From positions 2,302,501 through 2,364,500 of the forward strand of contig OZ037772.1 of NCBI GenBank assembly GCA_964035545.1: 62,000 bases of DNA. The letters run 5' to 3'. The notes under the pieces were generated by a model, which did no database searches, was not told the origin of the DNA, and worked only from the letters and a program-made list of their open reading frames with translations. The position numbers and the translations under genes were made by a program. Source of the DNA: Bugula neritina (Eukaryota > Bryozoa > Gymnolaemata > Cheilostomatida > Bugulidae). Below are positions 11,890 through 23,654 of the stretch, piece by piece (positions within the stretch are counted from its first letter, which is position 1; each line of letters starts with the position of its first letter).

Positions 11890-14630
11890 TGGAGCCAAGT
11901 TAGTATCCCAACCATGGTCAAAAATTGGCCGATGAAGTAAAATAGGTGTAAAAGCAAGTTGCCAAAGTGTAACTTGATAATTGGCTCGTTTCACGTGATA
12001 TTCTAGAGAATTCCTACTAGGTGGTAGCTGTGCTTCACTGGAGACATTTTTAAAGCCAATATTGCTTCAGTGATATCATCATCGGCACCATATAGGTTGG
12101 AGACAAATCATTCACACTCTAAGTATGTTTCTTCTGATACTGGGGACCAATCATCAGAACCTAAAGACAGATTATAGCTTTCCTTTTCAAATACCTCCAA
12201 AGCACGCTTTTTAGATATTCGGAAGATAAAACTTATTGAGTCACAACCTGTAAGTGCATGGTGTGATAACAGATTCTTGAGAAATTTTTGTAGATTTTTT
12301 TGGCTAATTCAAAAAGAGATATATATCTTCTGTGACTCCCCATTCCAACGAAGATTACTACATCTTTATTAGCCTGCTCAGTTAAAACATTACTAAGATG
12401 ATGTTAAGCGCAATAATAGCAACATCGGTATCTACTGATCTTATTACTACCAAATTGTTATCACTCAGTGCATCAGCTGCGTGAAGGATTAATCTTGTGT
12501 CTGCTTCATCATGATTGGATGTCAATTTGTTACAATTGTAACGATAATGGTTTTGCAGAACACAGACTTCTTTGACGCTACACACTAAAAATGTACCAGC
12601 TGGAATTTTCTCAATATGTCTACTCCATGCACCTTTACTATGTAATCTACCAACTCATTTTTGTTGTGAATATTGCTCAGAAAAGCACTCCAGTTTTTAG
12701 GAACAGGCAGGTTGTTATGAATAATGGAAATAGAACACATCTATTGGGCACCCCGTCTAATACGCTCTTGTGCTTTAATTGATGTTTCAGAATACACGTC
12801 AAACATTACATCAACCCTTGTATATCCTTTGCCACATTCAAGAAATATTTCCAACATCTTCAGAGCATAGCTATAAGAATTTGTTGGTGAACAGTTGACT
12901 ATTATCATTGGAGACCCTGTTTCCAAGATCTTTCTGTTCCAAAATAAGCATTAGTTGCAATTTGCATGTTTTTACTCATCTGTCCGTTTTCAGTAAATAG
13001 AGCAAGAGGAATGGGACCAATTTCTTTCTCTAGAACTGTATGCAAATCTTTGGCACTTTTCGCACTTATGAGAAGTTCAGCAAATGATATTTTAGGAACA
13101 TTTGGTTTAATAGCTGGTTGAAGTGATTTAGCCACAAAGTCAAAGGAAAGAATTTTAAGCCGGTGAATAGCAGTGTAAAATGGTTTTATTGTATTCAAAA
13201 GTCTATCTTGAAAAAACTTTTGAGCCATTTCTCCTCCCTGAGCCATAGCAGTCACTATTGACAAGAAGGTCTCAGCATCAGGACTTACTCCAGTAGCAAT
13301 ATTAATAAGTTTAGTTGAATTATTGCTAAACAACTTAACATCAAACTGCTGCAATGTAAAAAGAATTGCTTGTATATCAATCTCATCCGTCATAGTTGTA
13401 ATGATTGTGTCTTCCTTGTGTAGTGTTGATGACTGTGAGGCTATTTGGCAAAAATCCTTTTGCAAAGAAAGCAGTTGGGCTCTGATATGACTAGTCAAAA
13501 ACCATTTTGTCCGAGCTTCTTCATGGTTGCTAATGCCAATAATACCTCCAGATGTTTTACTGTCTCGGTTCAAAGTTTGCTCCAAGACCTGATCTGGAGC
13601 CATATCTGCATTTTTTTTTCCTGTCCTGTTTATGGTGAATGAACTCTTTGCAAACATTCCATAAACTTTTGGAGCAGATTCAGGCAAATTTAGCATATCA
13701 ATAAGGTATATAGGCAGCCACCTTGAGTAGTTTGTGCGATCATACGCAAAAATACTGGTAGCATTGCCTGCATACTGTCCAAATATAATTGCCAGTTGCC
13801 ACTACGCTCAGCTCGAATAAATCCCAACATGTCTTCTACTGCATGAAGGTAGGAATTCCAGAACATTGAAAGGTTAGATTTTAATTTAGTATCATAATCA
13901 AGCTTTTTATAGCAGTAGCAACTTTATCTGCGACAGTGGTCCATTCCCGTAAGTTATCAATAGAAATAGTATGATAATCTAATGGGTCAAACTGATCATT
14001 TTCTTGAAGCCATTCCGAAAGAGATTTTAGTTTCTGCCTTGATATTGCCTCATACAAAATCTTGTTTGCCCGTACACCTCTGTTATAATGCTTACCACAT
14101 AGCAACTGTTTCACTGTAACTTCAGAATATATATCACTGTGTACAAGAACTTGAGCGAGGCCGCTTGATTTTACCATTTTGCAAAGTGCTGCCATGTAAT
14201 TCATCAAGATATGAAAACCGCCCATTCGAATTATTGTGTTTGAAAATTCAGTTGGTTTGTTCCATTGAATCTCTTTGGCAATCTTGTAGATAGCTTGGTC
14301 AAATGTAATTACTGAATGTTTCTGATTAAAAACTTTCATAGTTTTCTTTAGCTGCAGAAGGATTGTATAAATTGTTGATGGATCTGTTGATGGTGCATTA
14401 ATCATTGGGCAATACCCAATGACTGATCTTTTATTATCTTCTGTGGAAACCAATTTTCTTACATTAAAGCTACTCCAGCTGGGGCAGTTATGTGTAGAAG
14501 GACTTATATCCAATTGAAATAGTTTGATTGGGGCAAGTCTTGCCAATAGCCATGCTGTATTTAGATTACATGAATTCTCAAGTGACTTTTTCATATTCAG
14601 CAATGTCTCTTGACTAAGTTTTGTGATATA
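11663..14630 (-). pseudogene. Decayed gene of the HALTGCD / EADTR invertebrate repeat family
   Basis: Several minus-strand frames together show the order of blocks known from a very common, functionally unassigned family in invertebrate genomes: VIGYCPMINAPSTDPSTIY and GGFHILMNYMAALC (13881-14500), FWNSYLHAVEDMLGFIRAER (about 13.8 kb), DMAPDQVLEQTLNRDSK then GGIIGI (12905-13696), SPTNSYSYALKML, NHDEADTRLILHA (12382-12585), HALTGCDSISF (about 12.25 kb), LPPSRNSLEYHVKRANYQVT (about 12.0 kb), and a tail with ACKCKK and KCCGLCECFDCNN. Frame changes near 13.7, 12.9, 12.6 and 12.3 kb and at least one indel in the Cys tail disrupt it. The 5' end is lost where the right arm begins. A role in transposition is inferred from multi-copy occurrence and from the inverted arms; I know of no assigned catalytic domain. 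Confidence 0.75.
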
Positions 14631-15813
14631 TAAAATATGATTTTGAGAGCAACACAGATGTAATTTTAACAGCATGTAAATGCAAAAAAGCAGGCTGTAG
14701 GAGTAAAGCATGATGATGAATGATGATGAAATGCTGTGGTTTATGTGAATGTTTCGATTGCAACAACAAAAGTGGCCAGTCTTCTTTTTCAAACAAAGAG
14801 CCTGATTATGATGATGATGGCAACAAACACAGTTCTGATGAAGAATTATAATATATTAAATTTGGTATATAAACGCTAGAGATAACAAAACTTTGTAATA
14901 AAGCTTGATCTATTGTAAATTAAAATTTTAAATACTATCTTATTTATAAATAAATACAATTACAAATGTCTACCAATATCTGATATAAAAGAGCATAGTA
15001 ATTGCTTGTGATGCTGAAATCATAATATTACTTTTTTATGAACCATATTTTATGTTACTATACTTATGGATGAAAAAATCGAATATTAGTGGTCTGTTAA
15101 TTATTGCTGACACTCAATTTATACAGTAAATATTGAATATTAATACTTAATAGTATTGATCGTGATCAATTATTCAAAATAAGTCAATAAGCTAATATAA
15201 ATACACTAAGAATACATTTTTATCATGCTGATGTTGTTCCTATCAACAAACAGCAATATAATTGGGTAGAAATGCAATAATTTATAACGGAGGAGATAAC
15301 TCCCGTTTTATGTTTTTTATTTGTCATGGTTGGGAAAGATGTTATATAGTTCAGAATGTAATGAAAATTGGAGAGCATTATTAGAACACAATAGAGTATT
15401 TTCATACTAAAAATCAACATTCTAAATGCTAGAACAGAAAAGTAGCAGTTTAGAGAATATCCGGTATATGCAAAAAAGTAGTTTGTCATATTATAGGCTC
15501 CGCCCACTTTTTTATTTTTGGTCAAAACTTTTGTTAGAAAAATTTTCATATGTGTACAACATTCCTTGAAAATATTTTTAATGTCAAACTTAAACTACTC
15601 AGAAAATTAAATATTTAGAGTTCCATAGTCCCCCCTTGAAATATGCCGAACCCCTGTATATCCACCCCTCTCACGAGAGAACCCCTCTAGATACAAAAAA
15701 AGTACTTGTAGATCTGAGATCAGTAGAATGTTGGCTTTGCAGTGATATATAGCAACAAAGGTTAGTATTGATGTGCTCCACCCGCCCATTTTTGCATGTT
15801 GGCACCCCCACTA
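14630..15813 (-). repeat. Right arm of the palindromic element
   Basis: This is an inverted copy of 10701-11889. It includes a second copy of the Cys-rich gene tail, here reading on the plus strand from about 14640 to 14850 and interrupted by TGA codons. The matching 108-codon ORF lies at 15223-15549 on the minus strand. Confidence 0.85.
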
Positions 15814-16084
15814 GAAATCGGGTTTTAGAATTGCATATCTATTATATTTCAAAGTTTAAATCTTAAAACAAAATTTATACTTGTTCTACCATACCAAGTA
15901 TTTAATTAAACAAGTTCAGAATAATTCAATGCAGTATTGTATCCACTAGTAATCACTGCTGAGAACAAAGGAGATTAACCAATGTTAAAATTGCCTCACA
16001 TAGTTTGACCCCAGGAGTAAGATTTTATAACTTATATTTATCCCTTGTGAGAACCTAATTAAATGTAGTTAATAACATTCATAT

Positions 16085-19000
16085 ATGTAATGGGGCTCCC
16101 GGCATTAACACTCATTATAATATCAGTTGGCAGTTGGCTCTCGCAGAGGGAGGTTGTGTTTTCAATGCTCTCTGTATTCTAGTACTTAGCTTTAATGCTT
16201 TTACTGTTGACATTGTGGCGCAGTTATTGCAGCCTTTGTTTATGCTGGCTTATAATCACCCTCATTTACAAGCCAAGAGGAGTGAAAGGCCTTGAACATA
16301 TTATTATGGATTATCAAGCTCTGTTGGATATTAAAAGCTCTATGACTCGACATCAGCTGAAAGATATTTGGAACACTAACTACAAACACGCAGTAAAGGA
16401 TATTGATCCGAGACTTCTTCGATCTAGAAAGAGGGGCAAGCGTGGCGGAGTTAGAGTCAACCACAGTACTAAAACTGGTAAAGTACCATTACCTGCAGTT
16501 GTGCTCACTAATGCACAATCTGTAAGAAATAAACTCGACGAACTCCATGGTCTCCTTAAAACTAAAAGACTTAGTAACCAATCTCAGCTTATTTGTATAA
16601 CAGAATCCTGGCTTACTCCAGATGTGCTACATTCAAGAACTGAGCTTGAAGGTTATGAGCAGTTCCGTATGGACAGACTTCCAGATGCTAGCGGTAAAAC
16701 CTGTGGAGGAGGCATTCTAGTCTATATTGACAACAAATGGTCAACAAATAACAATCTTATATTCAACTATATGGACAATCACTGTGAAATTATGACAATT
16801 AAATCAAGACCTCACTGGCTTCCAAGAGAGTTTACTTCAATTATCACTGTTTCATGCTATACTCCCTTCACCGGTGCTTCTAGACTAAAACAAAATGCTT
16901 CATCCACAGCTAAAACAATATCAACACATGTTAAAGAACTAGAAAAAAAGCACCCTGATTCTTGCATTTTTGTAATGGGGGACTTTAATCAGCTTCCGAT
17001 TAAACTTGATGGATACTATCAAACAGTCAAAACACCTACCCGCAACAATAAAATTCTTGATAAATGCTATATCAGAATCAAAGATGCCTTCAAACAATGC
17101 CATCAACTTGCAAAGCTTGGTGGGTCAGATCACTTTATAACACATCTCATACCAACCTACACACCATTATCTAAATACAAACCAACTCGAGTCACCAGAC
17201 GTATATATTCTGAAGAGAACTGTGAAAAGCTGAAAGCAGCATTGGACATTACTATCTGGAATAATCTGCTCTCTGATGATGATAACATCCATCAACAAAC
17301 TGAAATTGTAACAGACTATATAAACTTCTGCACAGATATCTGCATACCTTCGAAAAGCTTCAGAACATGTACCAATCAGAAACCTTGGATTACTAAACAT
17401 ATTACAGAAATGATCTATCAAAAACAAGTAGCCCACAAAGATGGAAACCATAAACTATATAATAAGCTCAAACGTGACATCACCAGATCTATAACCAACA
17501 GCAAAGTTAATTACTCTAAGAAAATTCAACTACAATTAGCAAATCAACCAGCCAAAGCATGGATTGATATAAAGAAAATAAGTGGTCTACCACACAGCAA
17601 GACAACTACTGCTAAAGCTAACCCATTTACACCTGATGACCTAAATACCTTCTTCACCCGATATGAAAAGCCTATATCTCATCAGCCTGTTTTTGATAGA
17701 AACATTATCAGTGCACCTCCATTGGAAATATCAGAAGACGCTGTTCTCAAACAGCTAAAGGGACTAAACTCACGAAAAGATGCAGGTCCTGATGGTCTCA
17801 TTCCGAAAGTTTTAAAAATCTGCTGCTATCAACTAGCACCTGTCTTTACAAAACTGTTTACTTTCTCCATCCAATCTAAGACAACTCCAAATTCATGGAA
17901 ATCTGCAATGATCAAGCCACTTCCTAAAGTCAAAAATCCTGAACTACTTAAACAATATCGTCCAATTGCTCTCACAAGCTGTATATGCAAAATGCTGGAA
18001 AGGCTCATCAAACACTACATTATAACTCATACACCTATGGACAAATATCAGTTCGCATATCGTACAAATCGGTCTACACAAGATGCCCTGTTATGTCTAA
18101 CTACTACTGTGACAAGTTTCATTGATAAGAAAGCATCCAATTACGCAAGGTGCCTCTTTCTAGACTTCTCTTCTGCATTCAATACTATATCTATTCCAGA
18201 CCTCATTACGCAACTAACTCATCTTGACTCCAATGTTACTGAGTGGATTTACAGCTTTCTTACAAACAGAGTACAGCGCACAGTAGTGGATGGCATAACA
18301 TCAAATCCAATCATAACTAACACAGGAACTCCCCAAGGGTGCTGTTTATCTCCACTATTGTTTTCTATCTACACTAATAGGATTACCTCAAGCCAGAGCA
18401 ACATCACTGTAGTTGAATATGCAGATGACACTTGCATTATTGGCTGCATTGGCAAACACTCTGATCTAAATATTTACTTTGACGAGATTAAAAGAATTTC
18501 TAAGCAATGTGACGATTTAAATCTATTATTAAACCCTAGCAAGACCCAAGAAATGATGTTCTCAACCCAACGTGCGAAACCTCATACCCCTACTCTTGTA
18601 TTGAATGAAACAAACATTGTATTGTCTGAAAAAGTGAGATATCTTGGTGTGTTAGTGGATCAAAATTTGAGATTTCATGAACATGTACAATCAGTAGTAA
18701 CAACAGTATCAAGAAGAATGTATATTGTGAAGAATTTTGCGAATCTTAGCTCTAAACCTCTAGCAAATATGTTATTCAAAAGTTTCATCATGTCCCGCAT
18801 CGCCTATTGTCTACCTACTATTTTTACTTGTATCTATGCCAGTGATAAAAAGGCTATTCGAAGAATTCTCAAAGATTGCTCAAAACTCGGAATTGAGTAT
18901 CTAAACATTGATTTGCACATTCAGAAACTCACTAAAGAACTTGCCATCAAATATATAATAGACAATGACCATTTCATCAATAACTTTCTGAGTCAATGCC

Positions 19001-19232
19001 CTTCTGGAAGATATCGAACCATCAAATATAGAGGGGCATGGGGCAGAGATAGCTTCTTGCGACATCTTGTAAATACTTTAAATGAGCTTCTATTTTAAAT
19101 AATCCAACAGAGTTTTGATTTTTTTCTCTTATTTTTGTTCATTCCTACTTATTATAGCCAGTATTTACACTGAATTTTGCAACGTGTTGTCATGTTTGTG
19201 ATATGTAATAAATCAATCAATCAATCAAAACT
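16085..19232 (+). mobile_element. Non-LTR retrotransposon (LINE, jockey superfamily, CR1/Rex1-like)
   Basis: The element has one long ORF for endonuclease and reverse transcriptase and ends in a short tandem tail built from TCAA units at about 19207-19230, following TAATAAA. A simple-repeat tail rather than poly(A) is usual for CR1/L2-type LINEs. The 5' boundary is a guess; a 5' untranslated stretch from about 16085 is assumed. No target duplication was identified. Confidence 0.8.
16195..19098 (+). CDS. LINE endonuclease-reverse transcriptase, 967 aa, intact
   Basis: An uninterrupted ORF ending in TAA. The APE-type endonuclease occupies roughly residues 100-330, with NAQSVRNKLDEL, ITESWL, GGGILVYI, VMGDFN and GSDHFI as the metal-binding and catalytic blocks. 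A linker with helical basic sequence follows. The reverse transcriptase runs from about 540 to 800, with KDAGPDG, QYRPIALTS, FAYRTNRSTQDAL, FLDFSSAFNTI, GTPQGCCLSPLLFSIY and the catalytic YADD at about 742-745. The enzyme nicks target DNA and copies its own RNA at the nick. The DFSSAFNTI wording resembles Rex1/CR1-like elements. The ATG at 16306 (residue 38) is a good alternative start because the first 37 residues are hydrophobic and unlike the rest. No separate ORF1 is seen. All key residues look intact, so the copy may be recent. Confidence 0.9.
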   Translation: MLLLLTLWRSYCSLCLCWLIITLIYKPRGVKGLEHIIMDYQALLDIKSSMTRHQLKDIWNTNYKHAVKDIDPRLLRSRKRGKRGGVRVNHSTKTGKVPLPAVVLTNAQSVRNKLDELHGLLKTKRLSNQSQLICITESWLTPDVLHSRTELEGYEQFRMDRLPDASGKTCGGGILVYIDNKWSTNNNLIFNYMDNHCEIMTIKSRPHWLPREFTSIITVSCYTPFTGASRLKQNASSTAKTISTHVKELEKKHPDSCIFVMGDFNQLPIKLDGYYQTVKTPTRNNKILDKCYIRIKDAFKQCHQLAKLGGSDHFITHLIPTYTPLSKYKPTRVTRRIYSEENCEKLKAALDITIWNNLLSDDDNIHQQTEIVTDYINFCTDICIPSKSFRTCTNQKPWITKHITEMIYQKQVAHKDGNHKLYNKLKRDITRSITNSKVNYSKKIQLQLANQPAKAWIDIKKISGLPHSKTTTAKANPFTPDDLNTFFTRYEKPISHQPVFDRNIISAPPLEISEDAVLKQLKGLNSRKDAGPDGLIPKVLKICCYQLAPVFTKLFTFSIQSKTTPNSWKSAMIKPLPKVKNPELLKQYRPIALTSCICKMLERLIKHYIITHTPMDKYQFAYRTNRSTQDALLCLTTTVTSFIDKKASNYARCLFLDFSSAFNTISIPDLITQLTHLDSNVTEWIYSFLTNRVQRTVVDGITSNPIITNTGTPQGCCLSPLLFSIYTNRITSSQSNITVVEYADDTCIIGCIGKHSDLNIYFDEIKRISKQCDDLNLLLNPSKTQEMMFSTQRAKPHTPTLVLNETNIVLSEKVRYLGVLVDQNLRFHEHVQSVVTTVSRRMYIVKNFANLSSKPLANMLFKSFIMSRIAYCLPTIFTCIYASDKKAIRRILKDCSKLGIEYLNIDLHIQKLTKELAIKYIIDNDHFINNFLSQCPSGRYRTIKYRGAWGRDSFLRHLVNTLNELLF

Positions 19233-21601
19233 ATTTACCATTTACTGCAAGTGACACAGGTCTGTGGCAGGCAGGTGAGGCACGTCTGTTGTCTCCCCTT
19301 TTATAAGCTATTGAAACTTTTTGTGGGCTAGAAATCCAGCCGTTACACTACAAATTACTCTTTAATTGCAGCTTTAAAAGAAATATATTAGCAAGCTTCT
19401 GAATGTGCCTTGAATTTTTTTTCAATTTTTAGCAGTAACTTATAGGTTGAATGCTAAAAATTAGTGGTCTAATATACAAGCTTCTTCGAAACTGCTTCCA
19501 ACACTTAGCAATTAGGCATTTTGTTTGCAAGAGCAGACGTTTCAGAACTTGTCTTTGTTACTGCTTTTATGTACTTTTTATTTAATCTTACACAGCATAA
19601 TTAAGGAGGCTTATTTGTTAATGCAGTTAAACTTTCTAGCAGTCAAAATATATAAGTTACCACTGGTAAACTAAATTTTCTTACTGGCCTTACCTAGCAT
19701 AAATATATTGATAATTTAAATATTGGCACTCAACAATTTGTAAGCTAGTATATAGCAGTTTATGCACAATCTCACAATACGAGCAACTGGTTTATCTCTC
19801 TTTTTGTCCTAATGCTAGAGAGACAAATTAACATAATATTTATGACAAGCACCAAATTTCCTCCTAATTTTCTTGTTTGAGTATCAGTCTATACTACTAT
19901 CATTATGCTATAGCCTTGTAAATTAAGGCAAGTGGACAACTTTTCTTCTACAATGTGTAAGACATCTTCCATTGAAATACAGAATGTTTAATGCATGCTT
20001 TATAAACATCAGCAAGACTTTCCTGGTATTTTAGTAATATATTATTGAACTTTTCTTTCAATTGTTTTCCAAAACTATTGTGTGTAAGGCAATGCTACTT
20101 TAAATCTTAATTAAACAACTTGGCTATATAATTACAGGTTATTAACTAAAGCTTGCCAATTTTCACAAAAGCTAGACTTCAGAATAAGCAATTTTGGCTA
20201 GCTTTGCAGCTAGCCTACCTTGACACAGAGCAATCCAGTAAGTTGTGTATATGGTAAATGTTTCAAAGTTTCATAAAAAGCTCTTTCAGTACCTCTTTTC
20301 ACAAATTGATAACAATAATAATAATGCAAAATATTAGGATAGAGATACGAACTGGACAACAATGTATGGCACTACCATTAAAAATGTTTTTATACTTTTT
20401 ATACTTTTAGCATATTTTAAAACTTATTTACCTTGTAAGAGCAAAATATAACAGCTAGTACTCAGTAATAAAAAGCAATTTTAATCCTCTGTCTGTAAGC
20501 CAGAGTATGGCAAGCAAAGCACCCTGGACTATCAATAGGTTACAAGTGTTAAAGAATAATATATTGTTTGGAGTTTATATGGAGGGGAGTTGCCAATTGG
20601 AATTAAACTGAATTGTTACTCTTAGAGACAGACGACCAGTGTAACACTGGTGCTACATGCCTTTTTCAAACTTTAAAACTAGTTGCTGAATTGGTTTCCC
20701 TGTTTTGAAAATTTTTCAAGTAAAATAATACAGCTAGAAAAAATATTGTTCACGCAATGGGTGAATATCAAAATCTAAATTTCTTGCTAGTCATATAATT
20801 TGACTACCAACACAAGAAAAGAGTAAGACATGTATAAATAGTTTTCAATAATATGTGTTAATAACTTTGAATTTAATATCTCTTGATTCCCATTAGGTTT
20901 ATTGTGAATGAAACTTGGTGTATCTTATATGCTACAGGGTCTAATATTTATAGTCGCAAAAGTAAGCTGCAAGCATTTCTTAACATCTCCTATACTATTA
21001 TAAAAGTTCACGTTGTAGTGACAGCAGACAAAATTTTCAGCTATTATGCTCAGTCAGTTGAAGAAGGTCTCTCATAGAGACTATAAACTTTGCATGTACT
21101 GAGATAACGCAAAACCAAGAAAAATAGAACAGCTAGCTTGAAGATTTTTCTTTATTGTATACAGTATTTGAGGGTAAACTTCTTCAAAAGAATTTATAAT
21201 TATGACAGTGCTTTTGAAGTTGCGGCCAAATAGGCTAATTCCAGGGTTTTTTTATAAGGCTCAAACTAAAGTACAACTCTTGGCAGCCATTTTTAGTACA
21301 TTAAAAACTTTTAAGCTTACTTAAGCTTCCTGATTATTATGATGATGAAAAGAAACTACAGAGCTACAAAGGGTTCATTATCTTTTGCATAATTATAGGG
21401 ATGCAGTCTCCCTCTAGACCTTAGTATAGAAGTAATTGCAGGAACAGATAATTTTCTCTGTTACTGTTATAGCAGTATATAAATAAGAAATTTTGTCAAA
21501 CCTGCTATTCTGACACTGGAAAATTACATTTCAGCAAGGTAAAACTTGCTGGGAAACCATATAGTACTTTTAACCACTATATAACCAAATTCTTAGAAAA
21601 A
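19233..21601. other. AT-rich stretch, no gene seen
   Basis: No exon-like sequence or known repeat is recognised on either strand. The 64-codon ORF at 20883 has no supporting context. Confidence 0.5.
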
Positions 21602-23109
21602 ATGCTTGTTTTTACCAAAAGCAAAAATGAAAAGTTGAGCAGCAAGTTGGAGACAGCAAAAGGTATGTATCTTCTTAGGTCGAGTATTATTTTAATTTCT
21701 TCCAGTCTTACCAAAAAATAATAATGTTGTTTCAACTGTAGTTAAATTTATGAGGAAATGTGCAATTTTGTTTCATGTAACAATTTACTAAAAATACAAT
21801 TATCTTTTTTAAATAATTAAAATCATCAAACTGCATAATATGGCTTCTTGTTGATTGGGGAGACAATCAAAAAAACTATATGGTGTAATATAATACCAAA
21901 CATTTTAATTTAATAATGTATACCTGTAAATCATTATTTTGTTTCGAAAGCAACTTTAGCTTGTTACTTTTGTTACTTTGTTTCTAAGAATAATGTTAGA
22001 CCTCTTACGTTAATATATATTTAAAGTTAGTCTGTTCAGTAATTATATTGCCTACTATACTCAAACTTTGTTTTAATGGTGATTGGAACTCTATGAAATA
22101 TATTTTAATAGCTTTGAAGGCCATATATGGATCTCCGTGTTGCAGGAGTTTTGGCAGCTTTCCAAAAACCATTGTGAAATGAAAGCTATTTGTGAAAGCT
22201 TTCGCGATAGCTATTTGCTGGCTATTTTTATTCAATGAGTCAGTGCAGCTCAATTTTCCTCCTGCTAAAGATGCAGGCAATCTATACTTAATTGTAAGTA
22301 TCAAGTATTATATTATCTTTTGTTTTGAACTTCATTAACTAAATGTTTTGTCAGCTGTGTAATTAATGTTGAGTTAACATGATGTTTGTAATTCTCATGG
22401 TTATAGGTTACAGTATGAGTATCAGTATGAGTTCAAGTCTAAGTCTAACTTAGAAAATATACTGTTGGCAATAAACAAAAAATAGAGTTGGGGCCTGCAT
22501 CTGCGTCCTCAATTCATTCATCCTTTGTTAAGTGAATCATAATACATAGACATCCGTGCCAAACAGCACCCGTGCTGGCGCAGCAACAATTATCAGCTGA
22601 TACAGCAACCAGTATCGGCTGTCACACTCTGCACTGGCAATTTTTAATCAGCTTGCATTGAAAATATGGACAACAGTTATCTATTTATTGTATTTAGACT
22701 GAGAACATATACATTGTTTAAAATTATAATGATTACTTATGGCTTATCATAATATAAAATATTAGCTACATTATGCTAGCACTTCATGTATATTTATACA
22801 TATAATAAATTATAGTATCTATATATATTTTGATCTTGTACTTATTAAATTTAATATATATTATGCAATATTTAAAGTGTTTTAAAGCATGATCTCAGAC
22901 TTTATATAACATTTTTGTAACACACACTCAAGAGCCTTCAGTTTTTCTTATTAACATTTTTGGATTAAATGCACGGAATAACACTCAGATATAAAATTGT
23001 ATTTACATGCATCTTCCTTCTTTTGTAGACTCAGCTTCTATCGTTCAAAGTGCTTTTAATAATTTGATTAGAAGAGCAAAGTTGGACAATGACAGTGAAT
23101 CTTTATTTG
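21602..23109 (+). CDS. Two candidate exons of an unrecognised small protein
   Basis: An exon at 21602-21662 begins with ATG, encodes MLVFTKSKNEKLSSKLETAK and ends at GTATGT. A second exon at 23029-23109, after CTTTTGTAG, encodes DSASIVQSAFNNLIRRAKLD and following residues to a GTGAG donor. The phases agree (1 to 1). The product is charged and helical. Further exons were not found and the family is unknown, so this may be a fragment of a larger gene or a decayed copy. Confidence 0.35.
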
Positions 23110-23649
23110 GTGAGAAAGCCATAAAAAATTTACTTTAATTCTAATCTTGATGAAATGAATTGTTATTTAAAATTCCCCGGTTATCAAACCAGGTTTTGTG
23201 ATTAGTAAGCACTAGGGTGGGTGATTGTAATTTTGTCTATCAAAATGTTACATGTAGCTAAAACTTCACAACTATTTTATTAGATAGAGTTTTTAGGTAA
23301 TATTTGCTAAGTTGCATTTATACCTTCCAAATTTTCAGTCAGCAATTAAATTCAAGTTGAAATGTCACAGAGTTTTAGTAAGACTATATAAGGGTGCACT
23401 CTGAAGAGTGTTATTAACTGAAACAGAACTACTTTGTTCAAGAGAAGTATAAACACAACTTTAGACTTATTACTGACTTATCTGCACGTATTTTGAGTAT
23501 AGCACTATTATTGTCCATGAATTTCAGTTGCCATGAATGCAAGTCTACTTGAAGCTACATGTATATTTGACACTGCACTTCTTTTTATTGCATTCAACCT
23601 AAAAAGGTAAAATGGTTGCAGTTAAAGCTTTAATGTTTTAGCTATGTGT
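23110..23649. other. No gene seen
   Basis: AT-rich DNA between the candidate exon and the gag remnant, with no supported feature. Confidence 0.4.
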
Positions 23650-23654
23650 TCAGT

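Larger units (their letters stand above)
10701..15813. mobile_element. Palindromic DNA element with ~1.18-kb inverted arms
   Basis: The outer ends read TAGTGGGGGTGCCAACATGC on the left and its reverse complement ending CCCCCACTA on the right. The arms (about 10701-11889 and 14630-15813) are near-identical inverted copies over their full length, with scattered substitutions and small indels. Between them lies a decayed minus-strand gene. The ends fit a TA target duplication around termini beginning GTGGGGG. The word TAGAAAT also occurs just outside both ends but at different offsets, so the duplication is unresolved. The termini are not the CACTA...TAGTG arrangement of CACTA elements. The superfamily is not assigned. 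Confidence 0.85.

Noticed and set aside
10965-15549. Two matching 108-codon ORFs in the inverted arms as a real protein
   Set aside because: They differ by one residue only because the arms are copies of each other. The composition is that of AT-rich DNA and no family is recognised.
10701-15813. CACTA (En/Spm) superfamily for the palindromic element
   Set aside because: The ends read TAGTG at the left and CACTA at the right, the reverse of the CACTA arrangement, and the encoded protein is not a CACTA transposase.
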